Positions 1 through 8,580 of a stretch of 64,000 bases of DNA are shown here, in pieces. Under the pieces are notes generated by a model. That model saw only the letters and a list, made by a program, of their open reading frames with translations. It was not told the origin of the DNA and searched no databases. Numbering within the stretch: the stretch's first letter is position 1; every line of letters begins with the position of its first letter. The stretch covers positions 1 to 64,000 of the forward strand of contig DUNT01000078.1 of assembly GCA_012839205.1 (NCBI GenBank), in the 5' to 3' direction. The translations under genes and the position numbers were made by a program. The DNA is from Clostridiaceae bacterium (GTDB lineage: Bacteria; Bacillota; Clostridia; DSM-8532).

Positions 1-5
1 CCAGA

Positions 6-2123
6 ATGTTTGAAATCACAACTCAAATGATCCAGGCTTTTGCAATCCTTGTTTCAGTCACCGCTTTTGGTGTAGCAGCATGGATGTATACTTGGGTCAA
101 AGCTCAGCCTTCTTCTAACAAACGTATTGCCGAAATTGGCCAATACATCAAAGAGGGCTCCAACACATTCTTAAAACGCGAATATACAATATTAGCGCGT
201 TTTACAGCAGTAGTTGCCGTAATATTATTCATTATACTTCCACATCCTATTTGGACGGGTAACATCGCTGATAATATCTGGATGGCTATTTCGTATATCT
301 TAGGTACTATTTTGTCAGCACTGGCTGGTAAAATTGGTATGCAAGTAGCAACTATAGCTAATGTTAAAGCTGCTGAAGCCGCTCAAAAAGGTATTAAGCC
401 TTCATTTATGACTGGATTCCGTGGCGGAGCCGTTATGGGTATGGCAGTAGTGGGCACGAGCCTTTTAGGTGTAACCGTTATTTTAATGTTAGTTGGCGAT
501 GCAACTTCGCTTCTTGGATTCAGCTTTGGTGCCAGCTCACTTGCTCTCTTCGCTAAAGCAGGCGGTGGAATATTCACAAAGACCGCAGACATCAGTGCTG
601 ACTTAGTTGGTAAAGTTGAAATGGGTATAGATGAAGATGACCCAAGAAACCCTGCCGTTATTGCTGACAACGTCGGCGATAATGTAGGCGATGTTGCTGG
701 TATGGGCGCTGACCTTTTTGACTCTAATGTTGCGTCTATGTCAGCGGCATTGGTTATGGCTACTGCATTGGGCGGAATTGCAGGTAGAAATGTTGTTATG
801 GTTTTTGCGTATGCCGCAATAGGGCTTTTGGCTTCAATTATAGGCGTAGCATCAGCACGTATAGGTAAAAATGGTGATCCAACAAAGGCTCTGAATACAT
901 CAGCCTATTTGACAACCGCTGTTTTTGCCGGTCTAACAGCTCTTGCTACTTTTCTTTTTGGTTTTGAATGGCGTATATGGGGTGCTACAATCGTAGGTCT
1001 GTTGGTAGGTACCGTTATTGGTGTTGCTACTGATTACTTTACGAACGACAATAAACCTCCCGTCAGAGCCGTTGCTGAAGCATCAAAATCAGGGCCTGCA
1101 TTTACCATCCTCTCAGGTTTCTCTTATGGCTTATTAAGCTGCCTGCCAGCTTTGATAGGCATTGCTGTTTCTGCATTATTGGCATTTAATATTGCAGCAC
1201 CTATGGGAGCAGCAACAGGGCAGGTAACAGAGTATGGAATGTTCGGTATTTCAATGGCTGCGTTAGGTATGCTTTCAATTGTTGGAATGATTATATCCAA
1301 CGATGCATATGGACCTATCGTTGACAATGCCCGCGGCCTTGCTGAAATGGGTGGATATGGTGAAAAAGTTATTGCCATCGCTGACGAACTCGATTCAGCC
1401 GGAAACACTGTTAAAGCTGTTACCAAGGGCTTCTCAATTAGTGCAGCCGGACTTACTGTAATAGCACTTTTAGGTGCTTTTATGAGTGAAGTAAATACAG
1501 CTGCTGTTGATCTTGGTATTGTTGCAGCCGGCGAAACATTGATCAGGAACTTTGACGTAATGAATCCGACAGTTTTCTTCGGACTCATTATTGGCGTTGC
1601 AATTCCTGCAATATTCTCAGCTATGCTGATGCTGGGTGTTGATAGGAATGCTCAGAAAATGGTTGCAGAAATTCACCGTCAGTTCGATACCATCCCCGGC
1701 CTTAAAGAGGGACGTGAGGATGCTAAACCTGATTATGAAAAATGTATTGACATTGCAACAACTGGTGCTTTAAAAGAGCTTGTTCCTGCCGGTCTTGTAG
1801 CAATCGTTTCAACTATTGCTGTCGGCCTTATTGGTGGTGTTCAGGCAATAGGTGGTTTCTTGACAGGTAATATAGCATCAGGTCTGCTTCTTGCACTTCT
1901 AATGTCCAATGCAGGTGGAACCTGGGATAATGCCAAGAAATATGTTGAAGCTGGAAACTGCGGCGGAAAAGGATCAGTTGCTCATAAATCAGCCGTTGTT
2001 GGTGACACAGTAGGAGATCCTTTCAAAGATACAGCCGGACCATCCATCAACACTCAGATAACTGTTGTATCTCTGGTATCATCACTCTTATCTGTTATAT
2101 TCCTACAGTTCTCAATATTCTAA
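6..2123 (+). CDS. hppA: Membrane-bound proton-translocating pyrophosphatase
   Basis: Hydrolyses cytoplasmic pyrophosphate and uses the energy to pump cations across the membrane. The 705-residue protein is almost entirely transmembrane helices, the normal size for the family. It carries the substrate-binding segments DNVGDNVGDVAGMGADLF (about residues 222-240) and GDTVGDPFKDTAGPS near the C terminus. In the segment AGNTVKAVTKG, lysine occupies the position that is alanine in K+-dependent enzymes and threonine follows three residues later. By family knowledge this is the K+-independent, H+-pumping class rather than the Na+-pumping class. Only five bases precede the ATG, so the ribosome binding site is outside the window. 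Pyrophosphate pumps are common in energy-limited anaerobes. Confidence 0.97.
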   Translation: MFEITTQMIQAFAILVSVTAFGVAAWMYTWVKAQPSSNKRIAEIGQYIKEGSNTFLKREYTILARFTAVVAVILFIILPHPIWTGNIADNIWMAISYILGTILSALAGKIGMQVATIANVKAAEAAQKGIKPSFMTGFRGGAVMGMAVVGTSLLGVTVILMLVGDATSLLGFSFGASSLALFAKAGGGIFTKTADISADLVGKVEMGIDEDDPRNPAVIADNVGDNVGDVAGMGADLFDSNVASMSAALVMATALGGIAGRNVVMVFAYAAIGLLASIIGVASARIGKNGDPTKALNTSAYLTTAVFAGLTALATFLFGFEWRIWGATIVGLLVGTVIGVATDYFTNDNKPPVRAVAEASKSGPAFTILSGFSYGLLSCLPALIGIAVSALLAFNIAAPMGAATGQVTEYGMFGISMAALGMLSIVGMIISNDAYGPIVDNARGLAEMGGYGEKVIAIADELDSAGNTVKAVTKGFSISAAGLTVIALLGAFMSEVNTAAVDLGIVAAGETLIRNFDVMNPTVFFGLIIGVAIPAIFSAMLMLGVDRNAQKMVAEIHRQFDTIPGLKEGREDAKPDYEKCIDIATTGALKELVPAGLVAIVSTIAVGLIGGVQAIGGFLTGNIASGLLLALLMSNAGGTWDNAKKYVEAGNCGGKGSVAHKSAVVGDTVGDPFKDTAGPSINTQITVVSLVSSLLSVIFLQFSIF

Positions 2124-2159
2124 GAGATGGCTGAATAATTGGTTTGAACAAATAATATT

Positions 2160-2187
2160 AAGACCCGGATAATAATCCGGGTCTTTT
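2160..2187 (+). terminator. Rho-independent terminator of hppA
   Basis: The hairpin GACCCGGAT-aat-AATCCGGGTC is followed by TTTT, 37 bases after the hppA stop codon. Flanking A and T runs could let it work in both directions. Confidence 0.9.
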
Positions 2188-2271
2188 ATGCTTTTGGGGT
2201 GCCAGTCCAGGCCTTCACGAAGATCATCAAGAAACGCTATCGCTTGCTTTTCTATATTGAAGCTCTCTACG

Positions 2272-3069
2272 TTATACTTCTTCTATCACATGTTTTTTAT
2301 ATATCACTCTATCATATACCGTCAGCAGAAAAGCTGTAATATAGCTGATAACCACTGTCATAAAAATCTCTTCCAGAAGTCTTGGTATAAGGAATAAAGT
2401 AAACCCTATATTGCTTAATCCGGGAACAAAGAGTACCAGAATATAAGTGTTTAGAATAGTCACCGGTATACCTACCAGTGCATAGGTTAAGAGCACCTTC
2501 AGGTAATACTTATGAATCTCTGAGTCCGGGAATCTTTTTCTGACCACATAATTTAACAACAATAACAATAAACCAATTACGGAAACTGCAATTAAGCCCA
2601 GTATCATGTAATCTTTGCGCTTTCCCATTGAATCAAGAGCCAATGCTATGAATGATTGTGCAAAAAATTTTGAAATTACTAAGTTAAATAGACCAACTAC
2701 TCCAATCGTTATAAAAACAAACCACAAAGTTGTTTGAATCTTCTTTGTTACAGCTTTTTTAACTTCTTTGAAAACAAAGCCTATAAGTACTCCGTCTAAT
2801 ATTTGCGTAAGTGTTAAAAGCGGTATATAAGGTCCCTCAGGTCGGATTAAATACCCCAGAACATCTACAATTCCTGTGGCCAGGCCACCGAAAAACGGAC
2901 CAAAAAGAAGGGCTGGCATCCTGGAAAATACTTGCGCAAAGCTTATTCTCATCCCGGGAGCCCCCATAAAATTAATCATTACGCTTAAACTTCTTACTGC
3001 CAAAGCCAGGGCAATTAATAATGCTGTTTGAATGATTCTTCTAAAGAATTGTGCGGATGATTTTTTCAA
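2272..3069 (-). CDS. folT: Folate-family ECF transporter S component
   Basis: Likely membrane substrate-binding subunit of an energy-coupling-factor folate importer, working with a shared EcfAA'T module encoded elsewhere. The 265-residue protein has six or more hydrophobic segments. It also has the S-component signature near the N terminus (RISFAQVFSRMPALLFGPFFGG, about residues 41-62). It is longer than the roughly 170-200 residues of many S components, with extra helices in the C-terminal half. The start is TTG at 3069, seven bases after AGGAG. A THF riboswitch directly upstream supports folate as substrate. Other ECF substrates are possible but less likely given the riboswitch. Confidence 0.85.
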   Translation of the reverse strand: MKKSSAQFFRRIIQTALLIALALAVRSLSVMINFMGAPGMRISFAQVFSRMPALLFGPFFGGLATGIVDVLGYLIRPEGPYIPLLTLTQILDGVLIGFVFKEVKKAVTKKIQTTLWFVFITIGVVGLFNLVISKFFAQSFIALALDSMGKRKDYMILGLIAVSVIGLLLLLLNYVVRKRFPDSEIHKYYLKVLLTYALVGIPVTILNTYILVLFVPGLSNIGFTLFLIPRLLEEIFMTVVISYITAFLLTVYDRVIYKKHVIEEV

Positions 3070-3080
3070 TTAGATTCTCC

Positions 3081-3222
3081 TTTCTTATCCATTCTGTTAC
3101 CATAAGAAAGAAGAGTAAAAGTAACAGTGGATGCAGTATTTGCACCGCGAACCTTTTGGGCTCTTCGTTTAGAGACTCTACTCCCATTCTCTAACACTTA
3201 ACGCACAAATACCTGTTCTGTT
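3081..3222 (-). promoter_or_regulatory. THF riboswitch with translational expression platform
   Basis: Read on the minus strand, this leader matches the tetrahydrofolate aptamer: GCGTTAAGTG, then GAATGGGAG, ACGAAG, and GCGGTGCAAATACTGCATCC. A stem closes between GTATTTG and CAAATAC (plus-strand 3206-3212 with 3136-3142). Downstream, an 8-bp hairpin (3081-3088 with 3102-3109) ends right beside the AGGAG of folT. The loop of that hairpin holds GTAACAG, which is complementary to the CTGTTAC at the aptamer's 3' edge (3121-3127). Ligand binding could therefore free the loop, let the sequestering hairpin form and lower folT translation. The aptamer match is seen in the sequence. The switching model is inference. 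Confidence 0.85.
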
Positions 3223-3279
3223 TTTTGAATTATTCTATATTATTATTAATTTATTCAAAGTATTAATCTTGAGTACCAT

Positions 3280-3392
3280 TTGTCATCCTGAGCGTCAGCG
3301 AAGGATCTTTAGTCAGCGTGTAAGATTCTTCACTCCACTGCGTTCCGTTCAGAATGACAGTGGAAAGGCTGCGTTTCTGTTCAGAATGACAG
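3280..3392. repeat. Dispersed palindromic repeat cluster, copy 1
   Basis: Contains TGTCATCCTGAGCGTCAGCG followed by AAGGATCTTTAG, then two TTCAGAATGACAG segments in inverted orientation. Related units lie near 23371, 30873 and 37697, all between genes. No transposase is nearby. It behaves like a small non-autonomous intergenic repeat. The short open frame across it looks incidental. Confidence 0.7.
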
Positions 3393-3462
3393 ACAACAGT
3401 AATTATATACTAAATAAATACATTTATCTATGTTATAAATGCACATATTAAACCCTTAATAA

Positions 3463-4269
3463 TCATTTGACATTTCGCTTTTTGCCTGTATATTCATGGT
3501 TATTCTTATCCAGGTTTCTAACGTAGATATGCTTTATTTTACTGTTTCCTGAATCTCTTTCGTCTATCTCAAAACATTTTATTGTCTTTATTAGCGGTGT
3601 AAGTTTTGCAAAACCATAGTTTCTTGAGTCAAAATCAGGACGTTTTTTTTGTATCAGGTTGCCTACATCTGCAAGAAATGCCCATCCGTTTTCGTCAGCA
3701 ACGTCAGATATGGAGTTGGAGATGAGATTTATAACATCTTCACTCACCTTACTTATGGGGCTTAGATGAGTTTTTCTTTCATCCCCTGTTTTAGGCAGCT
3801 CCTCTGATTCCAGACTCTGCTGCGAATTTGCATTAATTATTTCAAGGTATGTAAACTTGTCACATGCAGCAATAAAAGGATTAGGGGTTTTCCTCTCACC
3901 TATACCAAGAACCTTCATTCCGGATTCCCTTAGACGAATAACCAGCCTGGTAAAGTCACTGTCACTTGATACAATACAGAAACCTTCTACCTTTTCGTTA
4001 TATAAAATATCCATAGCGTCTATTATCATCGCTGAATCCGATGAGTTTTTGCCTGTAGTATAGCTGTATTGTTGTATAGGAGTTATTGCGTTTTCCAAAA
4101 GTACATTTTTCCAACCTGTCAGATTTGGTTTGGTCCAATCCCCATAAATACGCTTAATTGTAGGCGTACCATATTTTGCAATCTCCTCTAAAATACCTTT
4201 AACATTACTGTAAGGAACATTCTCCGCATCTATTAGTACGGCAAATCTGAGTTCAGAATTATCTTTCAT
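3463..4269 (-). CDS. NYN-domain (LabA/DUF88-like) protein with C-terminal OST-HTH/LOTUS domain
   Basis: A 268-residue protein predicted to be a PIN-like ribonuclease. The N-terminal NYN domain (about residues 8-145) shows the acidic pattern: LIDAENVP, SSDSAMIIDAMD and VSSDSDF. These are typical metal-coordinating positions of PIN/NYN nucleases. The C-terminal part (about 175-255) resembles an OST-HTH/LOTUS RNA-binding domain, with the pattern NGWAFLADVGNLIQKKRPDFD. This architecture is known in bacteria but its substrate is generally not. It stands alone here, with an AT-rich gap on each side, so context suggests no pathway. Confidence 0.85.
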   Translation of the reverse strand: MKDNSELRFAVLIDAENVPYSNVKGILEEIAKYGTPTIKRIYGDWTKPNLTGWKNVLLENAITPIQQYSYTTGKNSSDSAMIIDAMDILYNEKVEGFCIVSSDSDFTRLVIRLRESGMKVLGIGERKTPNPFIAACDKFTYLEIINANSQQSLESEELPKTGDERKTHLSPISKVSEDVINLISNSISDVADENGWAFLADVGNLIQKKRPDFDSRNYGFAKLTPLIKTIKCFEIDERDSGNSKIKHIYVRNLDKNNHEYTGKKRNVK

Positions 4270-4358
4270 AATAAGCCTTTCATATAATTAGTAAATCTAT
4301 ATTTATTAATTATACACTATTACAACAAACTTTATAACGCTAAACTTTGCTTTTATGT

Positions 4359-5438
4359 TCATTCTTCTTTAGGCCACTGGTACTCCGGGATATTAATATA
4401 AATATCCTCCATACGATGAAAACTATCTTTGATTATAGTATCCTGCATATTATCTATAGTAACGGCTATTGGTTGAATCATTAAATATGGGACATCATAC
4501 TTTCCATCATTTATTGTATCAGAGACATTAAGCTCTTCTCCTTTTGCCATTTTTATAGCGGTTTCAGCAGCAGCTTTTGCTATTTTATCTATTGGTTTAT
4601 ATACAGTCATTAGTTGCGTACCCTCAACAACACGCTGACATGCCGAAAGATCTGCATCATGCCCGACAACAGCAACTTTTCCAGCCAGCCTTTTTTCTGA
4701 AAGTGCTTCTATTGCCGCAGCTGCAAGAGCATCATTCCCGGCAATAATTCCATTAATCTCTATCCCCTTTTCAAGCGTTTCTTCTACACATTGAAAGCCA
4801 TATTCCCGGGCCCAATCCTGTGCCCATGTCTCGGCCACAACCCTTATATTCCCTCTCCTTATATAGCTGTTCAAAATATTCATATGACCTTTATATAACA
4901 TGGTACTATTATAATCAGTAGGTGACCCTTTCAGAATTACGTAATTACCGGTTGGAACCTCTCTTGCAAGTTCAAGAGCCATTAACTCTCCGACTCTTAC
5001 ATTATCAAATGAAATATAGAGGTCAACGTTGGCATTTCGTATAAGCCTGTCATAGCAAATTACCTTTATTCCAGCTCTTTTTGCCATATTGACCATTTCT
5101 ATACCCTTCTCGGCATCATTGGGTATAATAATAAGTATATCAATCCCCTGCTCAATAAGATAACCCGTCTGTCTAATCTGTTCTTCGCTGTCATTGTATG
5201 CATTGAGGATAATCACCTCTGCTCCAAGCTCCCGTGCTCTGGCAACAAGTATATCTCTGTCCCGCTGCCACCGCTCTTCCTGAAGAGTTCCCATTGAGAA
5301 CCCTATTTTTATGTCATCATCTTTTTTCTGGCCTTCTGGTGTATTTAGCTGAACATCTGCATCCTGGCAGCCAGTAGTAAACATGATAACCATGCCCACA
5401 ACTAATAAGAAGACTGTTGAAGCTCTTATAAGACGCAT
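4359..5438 (-). CDS. XylF-like sugar-binding lipoprotein
   Basis: A 359-residue type I periplasmic-binding protein, closest in pattern to D-xylose-binding XylF (GSPTDYNSTMLYKGHM and IIAGNDALAAAAIEAL segments). It has a lipoprotein signal peptide with lipobox TTGC (Cys at residue 24), so it should be tethered outside the membrane. A strong AGGAGGG lies just upstream of the ATG. It is the last gene of a run with a sensor kinase, a response regulator and a second binding protein. No transporter permease or ATPase is near. This suggests sugar sensing rather than import, similar to the described XylFII-LytS-YesN xylose sensor of Clostridium beijerinckii. The true ligand is not shown. Confidence 0.85.
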   Translation of the reverse strand: MRLIRASTVFLLVVGMVIMFTTGCQDADVQLNTPEGQKKDDDIKIGFSMGTLQEERWQRDRDILVARARELGAEVIILNAYNDSEEQIRQTGYLIEQGIDILIIIPNDAEKGIEMVNMAKRAGIKVICYDRLIRNANVDLYISFDNVRVGELMALELAREVPTGNYVILKGSPTDYNSTMLYKGHMNILNSYIRRGNIRVVAETWAQDWAREYGFQCVEETLEKGIEINGIIAGNDALAAAAIEALSEKRLAGKVAVVGHDADLSACQRVVEGTQLMTVYKPIDKIAKAAAETAIKMAKGEELNVSDTINDGKYDVPYLMIQPIAVTIDNMQDTIIKDSFHRMEDIYINIPEYQWPKEE

Positions 5439-5471
5439 TTTATCCCTCCTTTCATGATTACATACAACTAA

Positions 5472-7055
5472 TCAACTTCTCTGTTCAGACGGACTATAAC
5501 CTGTTACTTTCTTAAAAATCCTGCTGAAATAGTTGGGATCATTGTATCCAATCATGAAACAAACCTCTTTAATACTGTGGTTTTTATCTTTTAGCAGCTC
5601 AATGGCTTTATTTATCCGTACCTGCGTCAAGTAGTCAATAAAATTCTCTCCTGTTTCCTGCTTAAAAAATCGGCTAAAATATTGGGGACTAAGATTTACT
5701 GCCTTAGATACATCTTCAAGACTAATCTCTTCATTGTAATGTTTGTCAATATATTCCTTTGCAGCTGTTGCAAGGTAATGACACCGGCTAGTCTTTGCAT
5801 TTTTTATACCTCCGGTAATTTCTTCAATTCTTCTGATACACCACCTCTTTATAATCTGCTTGTCATTAATACTAAGGTATTCTCGAAGATAATCATTATT
5901 TTGAAGTATTTCATTACCTTCAATCTGATAATCGTTTGCCAGCCTATGTAGCATCACTATCAATTCCAGCAGTCTTCCTTTGATGATTTCAGTAGAATTT
6001 TTGCTGTTCTCACAGAGCTCATCGTAGATTTGAATAAATATTGCAATAGATTCTTTGGTATCACCAGATGAAGCACTCTCCAACAACATTTTTATACGCT
6101 TTTCAACGAAGTCGGTATCGGGTATTTGTTCCTCTGGTATATCATCAATATGTATTATTTCTCTGTCATTGGCATATTTGAGAGCCCTGAGGGATTCTGA
6201 AAATGATATAAGCAAATTTTCATTATCGCTCTTGGTACTTCCTATTCCAACACGTATACCAGTTTTGAGTTTCTGGGAAAGTTTGCCCAATATGGACTCC
6301 GTTGTTTGAACAGTTTCAAGCCTCACCTGGTAATCATCTCCTGAAACAGAAACCGGCACATATACAATAATCCGATTTAACATTGCCGGCCCCACCACAC
6401 TATTTAATTCATTTTTAATTACATCCCTCATCTTATGGTAAAAATTTTGACTTAATACGCTTGAGCCTATTACATTCCCGTTTTCTCCTCCTTCTCCTAT
6501 TTCAAAGGTAATGATAAAACCCTTTTCTTCGTTTATTTCCAGTATTCTCTTATAATTTTTAATTTGCTCATTATAATCTTCATTTAGCAAAATTGCATAG
6601 ATTAATCCATGTTCAAGTATAGGTAAAACCTGTTCATATTTTTCTTTTAGATCCAGTTCCCGTTTCCTTTTAGCCTTGGCCTCCTCATGGTTTATTGCTG
6701 CCTGACGTATTATTTCCACCATTCTGCTGCGATTCACCGGCTTTAACAGATATTCTGTAACCCCGAGATTAACAGCCTCCTTAGCATATTCAAACTGTTC
6801 ACAGGCCGATACTATAATAATCTGAGCATTTGGAAGTATTGCTTTAATTTCTTTAATAGCATCAATTCCATTTATACCAGGCATTTTAATATCCATTAGA
6901 ATAATATCGGGTTTGGTAGCTTCAGCCTTCTCTATTGCTTCTCTTCCCGAATGGGCTATGCATTCCACCTTTATATCTTTAAAGTTTTTTTCGATTATAT
7001 ACTTAATAGATTCTATGACAATGCTTTCATCATCCACAACCATTATCTTCAGCAT
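5472..7055 (-). CDS. YesN-type response regulator with AraC HTH
   Basis: A 527-residue two-component response regulator. The receiver domain (residues 1-120) has the acidic pair VVDDE and the phosphoacceptor aspartate at residue 55 (ILMDIKMPG). A lysine lies at the VTEYLLKPV segment. The middle section is the variable region common in YesN proteins. The C-terminal roughly 100 residues form an AraC-type double helix-turn-helix (ISLEDVSKAVNLSPQYFSRF and the closing IGYNDPNYFSRIFKKVTGYSP). Its start overlaps the kinase gene by 26 bases, so the two should be co-translated. It probably activates sugar-utilisation genes in response to the adjacent binding proteins. Confidence 0.93.
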   Translation of the reverse strand: MLKIMVVDDESIVIESIKYIIEKNFKDIKVECIAHSGREAIEKAEATKPDIILMDIKMPGINGIDAIKEIKAILPNAQIIIVSACEQFEYAKEAVNLGVTEYLLKPVNRSRMVEIIRQAAINHEEAKAKRKRELDLKEKYEQVLPILEHGLIYAILLNEDYNEQIKNYKRILEINEEKGFIITFEIGEGGENGNVIGSSVLSQNFYHKMRDVIKNELNSVVGPAMLNRIIVYVPVSVSGDDYQVRLETVQTTESILGKLSQKLKTGIRVGIGSTKSDNENLLISFSESLRALKYANDREIIHIDDIPEEQIPDTDFVEKRIKMLLESASSGDTKESIAIFIQIYDELCENSKNSTEIIKGRLLELIVMLHRLANDYQIEGNEILQNNDYLREYLSINDKQIIKRWCIRRIEEITGGIKNAKTSRCHYLATAAKEYIDKHYNEEISLEDVSKAVNLSPQYFSRFFKQETGENFIDYLTQVRINKAIELLKDKNHSIKEVCFMIGYNDPNYFSRIFKKVTGYSPSEQRS

Positions 7056-8580
7056 GGTAACACTCCTTTTCTATCACCGTTTTATTCTCCGGGATTTTAA
7101 TCGACACTGTGGTACCTCCCGGCTGCCTGCTTGTTATGGCAACCATATCCTGTGTATTAAAAAAATTATTAAGACGCTTGATTACATTTTTTGTACCAAT
7201 TCCTGTTGTGTGTCCGGTTGATACATCCCTGTCGGATATATCTTCTTCGGCATCAGACAATATTTGTCTGATTTTTTCGGGTTGCATACCCACACCGTTG
7301 TCCTCAATTTCAATCACTATATCACCATTCTCTCTTTTCGCCCGTAATATAATGGTTCCTCCCGATTCCAAGCTACTAATGCCATGAATAAAAGCATTTT
7401 CAATAAGTGGCTGCAATATCATACATGGCATTTGAACCTCCGTCACACTTTCATCCACTTCCTGGTGGTATATAATCCTGTCGGTATAACGTACCTTAAG
7501 AAGGGTAATATAGTTGTTTATATTCTCTATTTCATTTCTGAGTGTAACCGGAGTGTCCAGACTTCTCAGATTATACCGGAACAAATCAGAAAAGCACTGT
7601 ATAAAATGATAGGTTCTGTCGGCATCCTCAAACATTGCCAGCTGCGCACCCGCATTTAAAGTGTTAAATATAAAGTGCGGATTTATCTGTGATTGAAGGG
7701 CCTGAAGCTCTGCCTCTCTAAGGTGATTTTTCATAAGAAGGTACTGCATTTCCTGTTCCTTATACTTTGCTTCTAATTCCGCAGCCTCCTTTATAGCCTT
7801 CATTTGCTGTTTTATACTCTCGGCCATTCGATTAAATGCTTTTGCCATAATACCAATTTCATCATCGCTATGAACTGTGACCTGCTGAATCTCCAGATTT
7901 CCTTTTGATATTTGATTTGCGGCATTTGACAGACTAATAATGGGCTCTGTTATTTTGAAGGTCATTCTTATTATAAAAATGAAATTGAACACAATTATAC
8001 CAATAATAATAAACAAGTTTAGGGCCTGAATAAGATTAACCCGACCTGATATCATGGTATAATCTTTTGTATTTTCATCAAATTGATCCAATGTCAACTT
8101 ATTAATATTGATATTAATGTATTCAAAAATCTCGCTGGCATCGGTATAGTGGCTTATATAACCCTCTATATCCCTCCCTCTCTTAGAATTGACAGCAGCA
8201 TCAGTAGAATCAAGGTATGTTATAATCATATTACCAATATCCTTAAGCAACAGTCCACTGTCTGCCTCAACATGCCTTTTGCTAATGGTTTCAGCTGTCA
8301 TGCGAAGCTCGCTGGAATACTTGTAATAGTCTCTGAGGCTGTCTGAATGGTTCGTAGACAGAAAACTCTCAAGGACACCGTGTATATTTGTTACGTTGTT
8401 ACTTATATCACTTAAATATTTATTATTTAAAAAAATAGCATCCATTCCTGTTGCCAGCATCTTGGCGTTATTATATGTAAATAATAAACCTACACCCATG
8501 ATCAGGGTAGTAATTATTGAATAAGATATAAGCTTTTTGCGTATCCGGTTATTGGAAAAAAAATCAAGTATCTTTTTCAA
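7030..8580 (-). CDS. YesM/LytS-type sensor histidine kinase
   Basis: A 516-residue membrane kinase. A first helix (about 18-38) and a second (about 186-208) enclose an extracellular sensing region of about 145 residues. A HAMP segment follows, with EPIISLSNAANQISKGNLE. The His_kinase domain carries the phosphoacceptor in the segment LQSQINPHFIFNTLNAG, and the ATPase domain has DNGVGM and GIGTKNV. The start overlaps the upstream binding-protein gene by four bases (ATGA) and the end overlaps the regulator. The extracellular domain probably contacts one or both sugar-binding proteins. This is inference from the operon and the C. beijerinckii precedent. Confidence 0.93.
   Translation of the reverse strand: MKKILDFFSNNRIRKKLISYSIITTLIMGVGLLFTYNNAKMLATGMDAIFLNNKYLSDISNNVTNIHGVLESFLSTNHSDSLRDYYKYSSELRMTAETISKRHVEADSGLLLKDIGNMIITYLDSTDAAVNSKRGRDIEGYISHYTDASEIFEYINININKLTLDQFDENTKDYTMISGRVNLIQALNLFIIIGIIVFNFIFIIRMTFKITEPIISLSNAANQISKGNLEIQQVTVHSDDEIGIMAKAFNRMAESIKQQMKAIKEAAELEAKYKEQEMQYLLMKNHLREAELQALQSQINPHFIFNTLNAGAQLAMFEDADRTYHFIQCFSDLFRYNLRSLDTPVTLRNEIENINNYITLLKVRYTDRIIYHQEVDESVTEVQMPCMILQPLIENAFIHGISSLESGGTIILRAKRENGDIVIEIEDNGVGMQPEKIRQILSDAEEDISDRDVSTGHTTGIGTKNVIKRLNNFFNTQDMVAITSRQPGGTTVSIKIPENKTVIEKECYHAEDNGCG

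Noticed and set aside
3269-3451. Small gene of 60 codons
   Set aside because: It runs through the dispersed repeat cluster and has no ribosome binding site.
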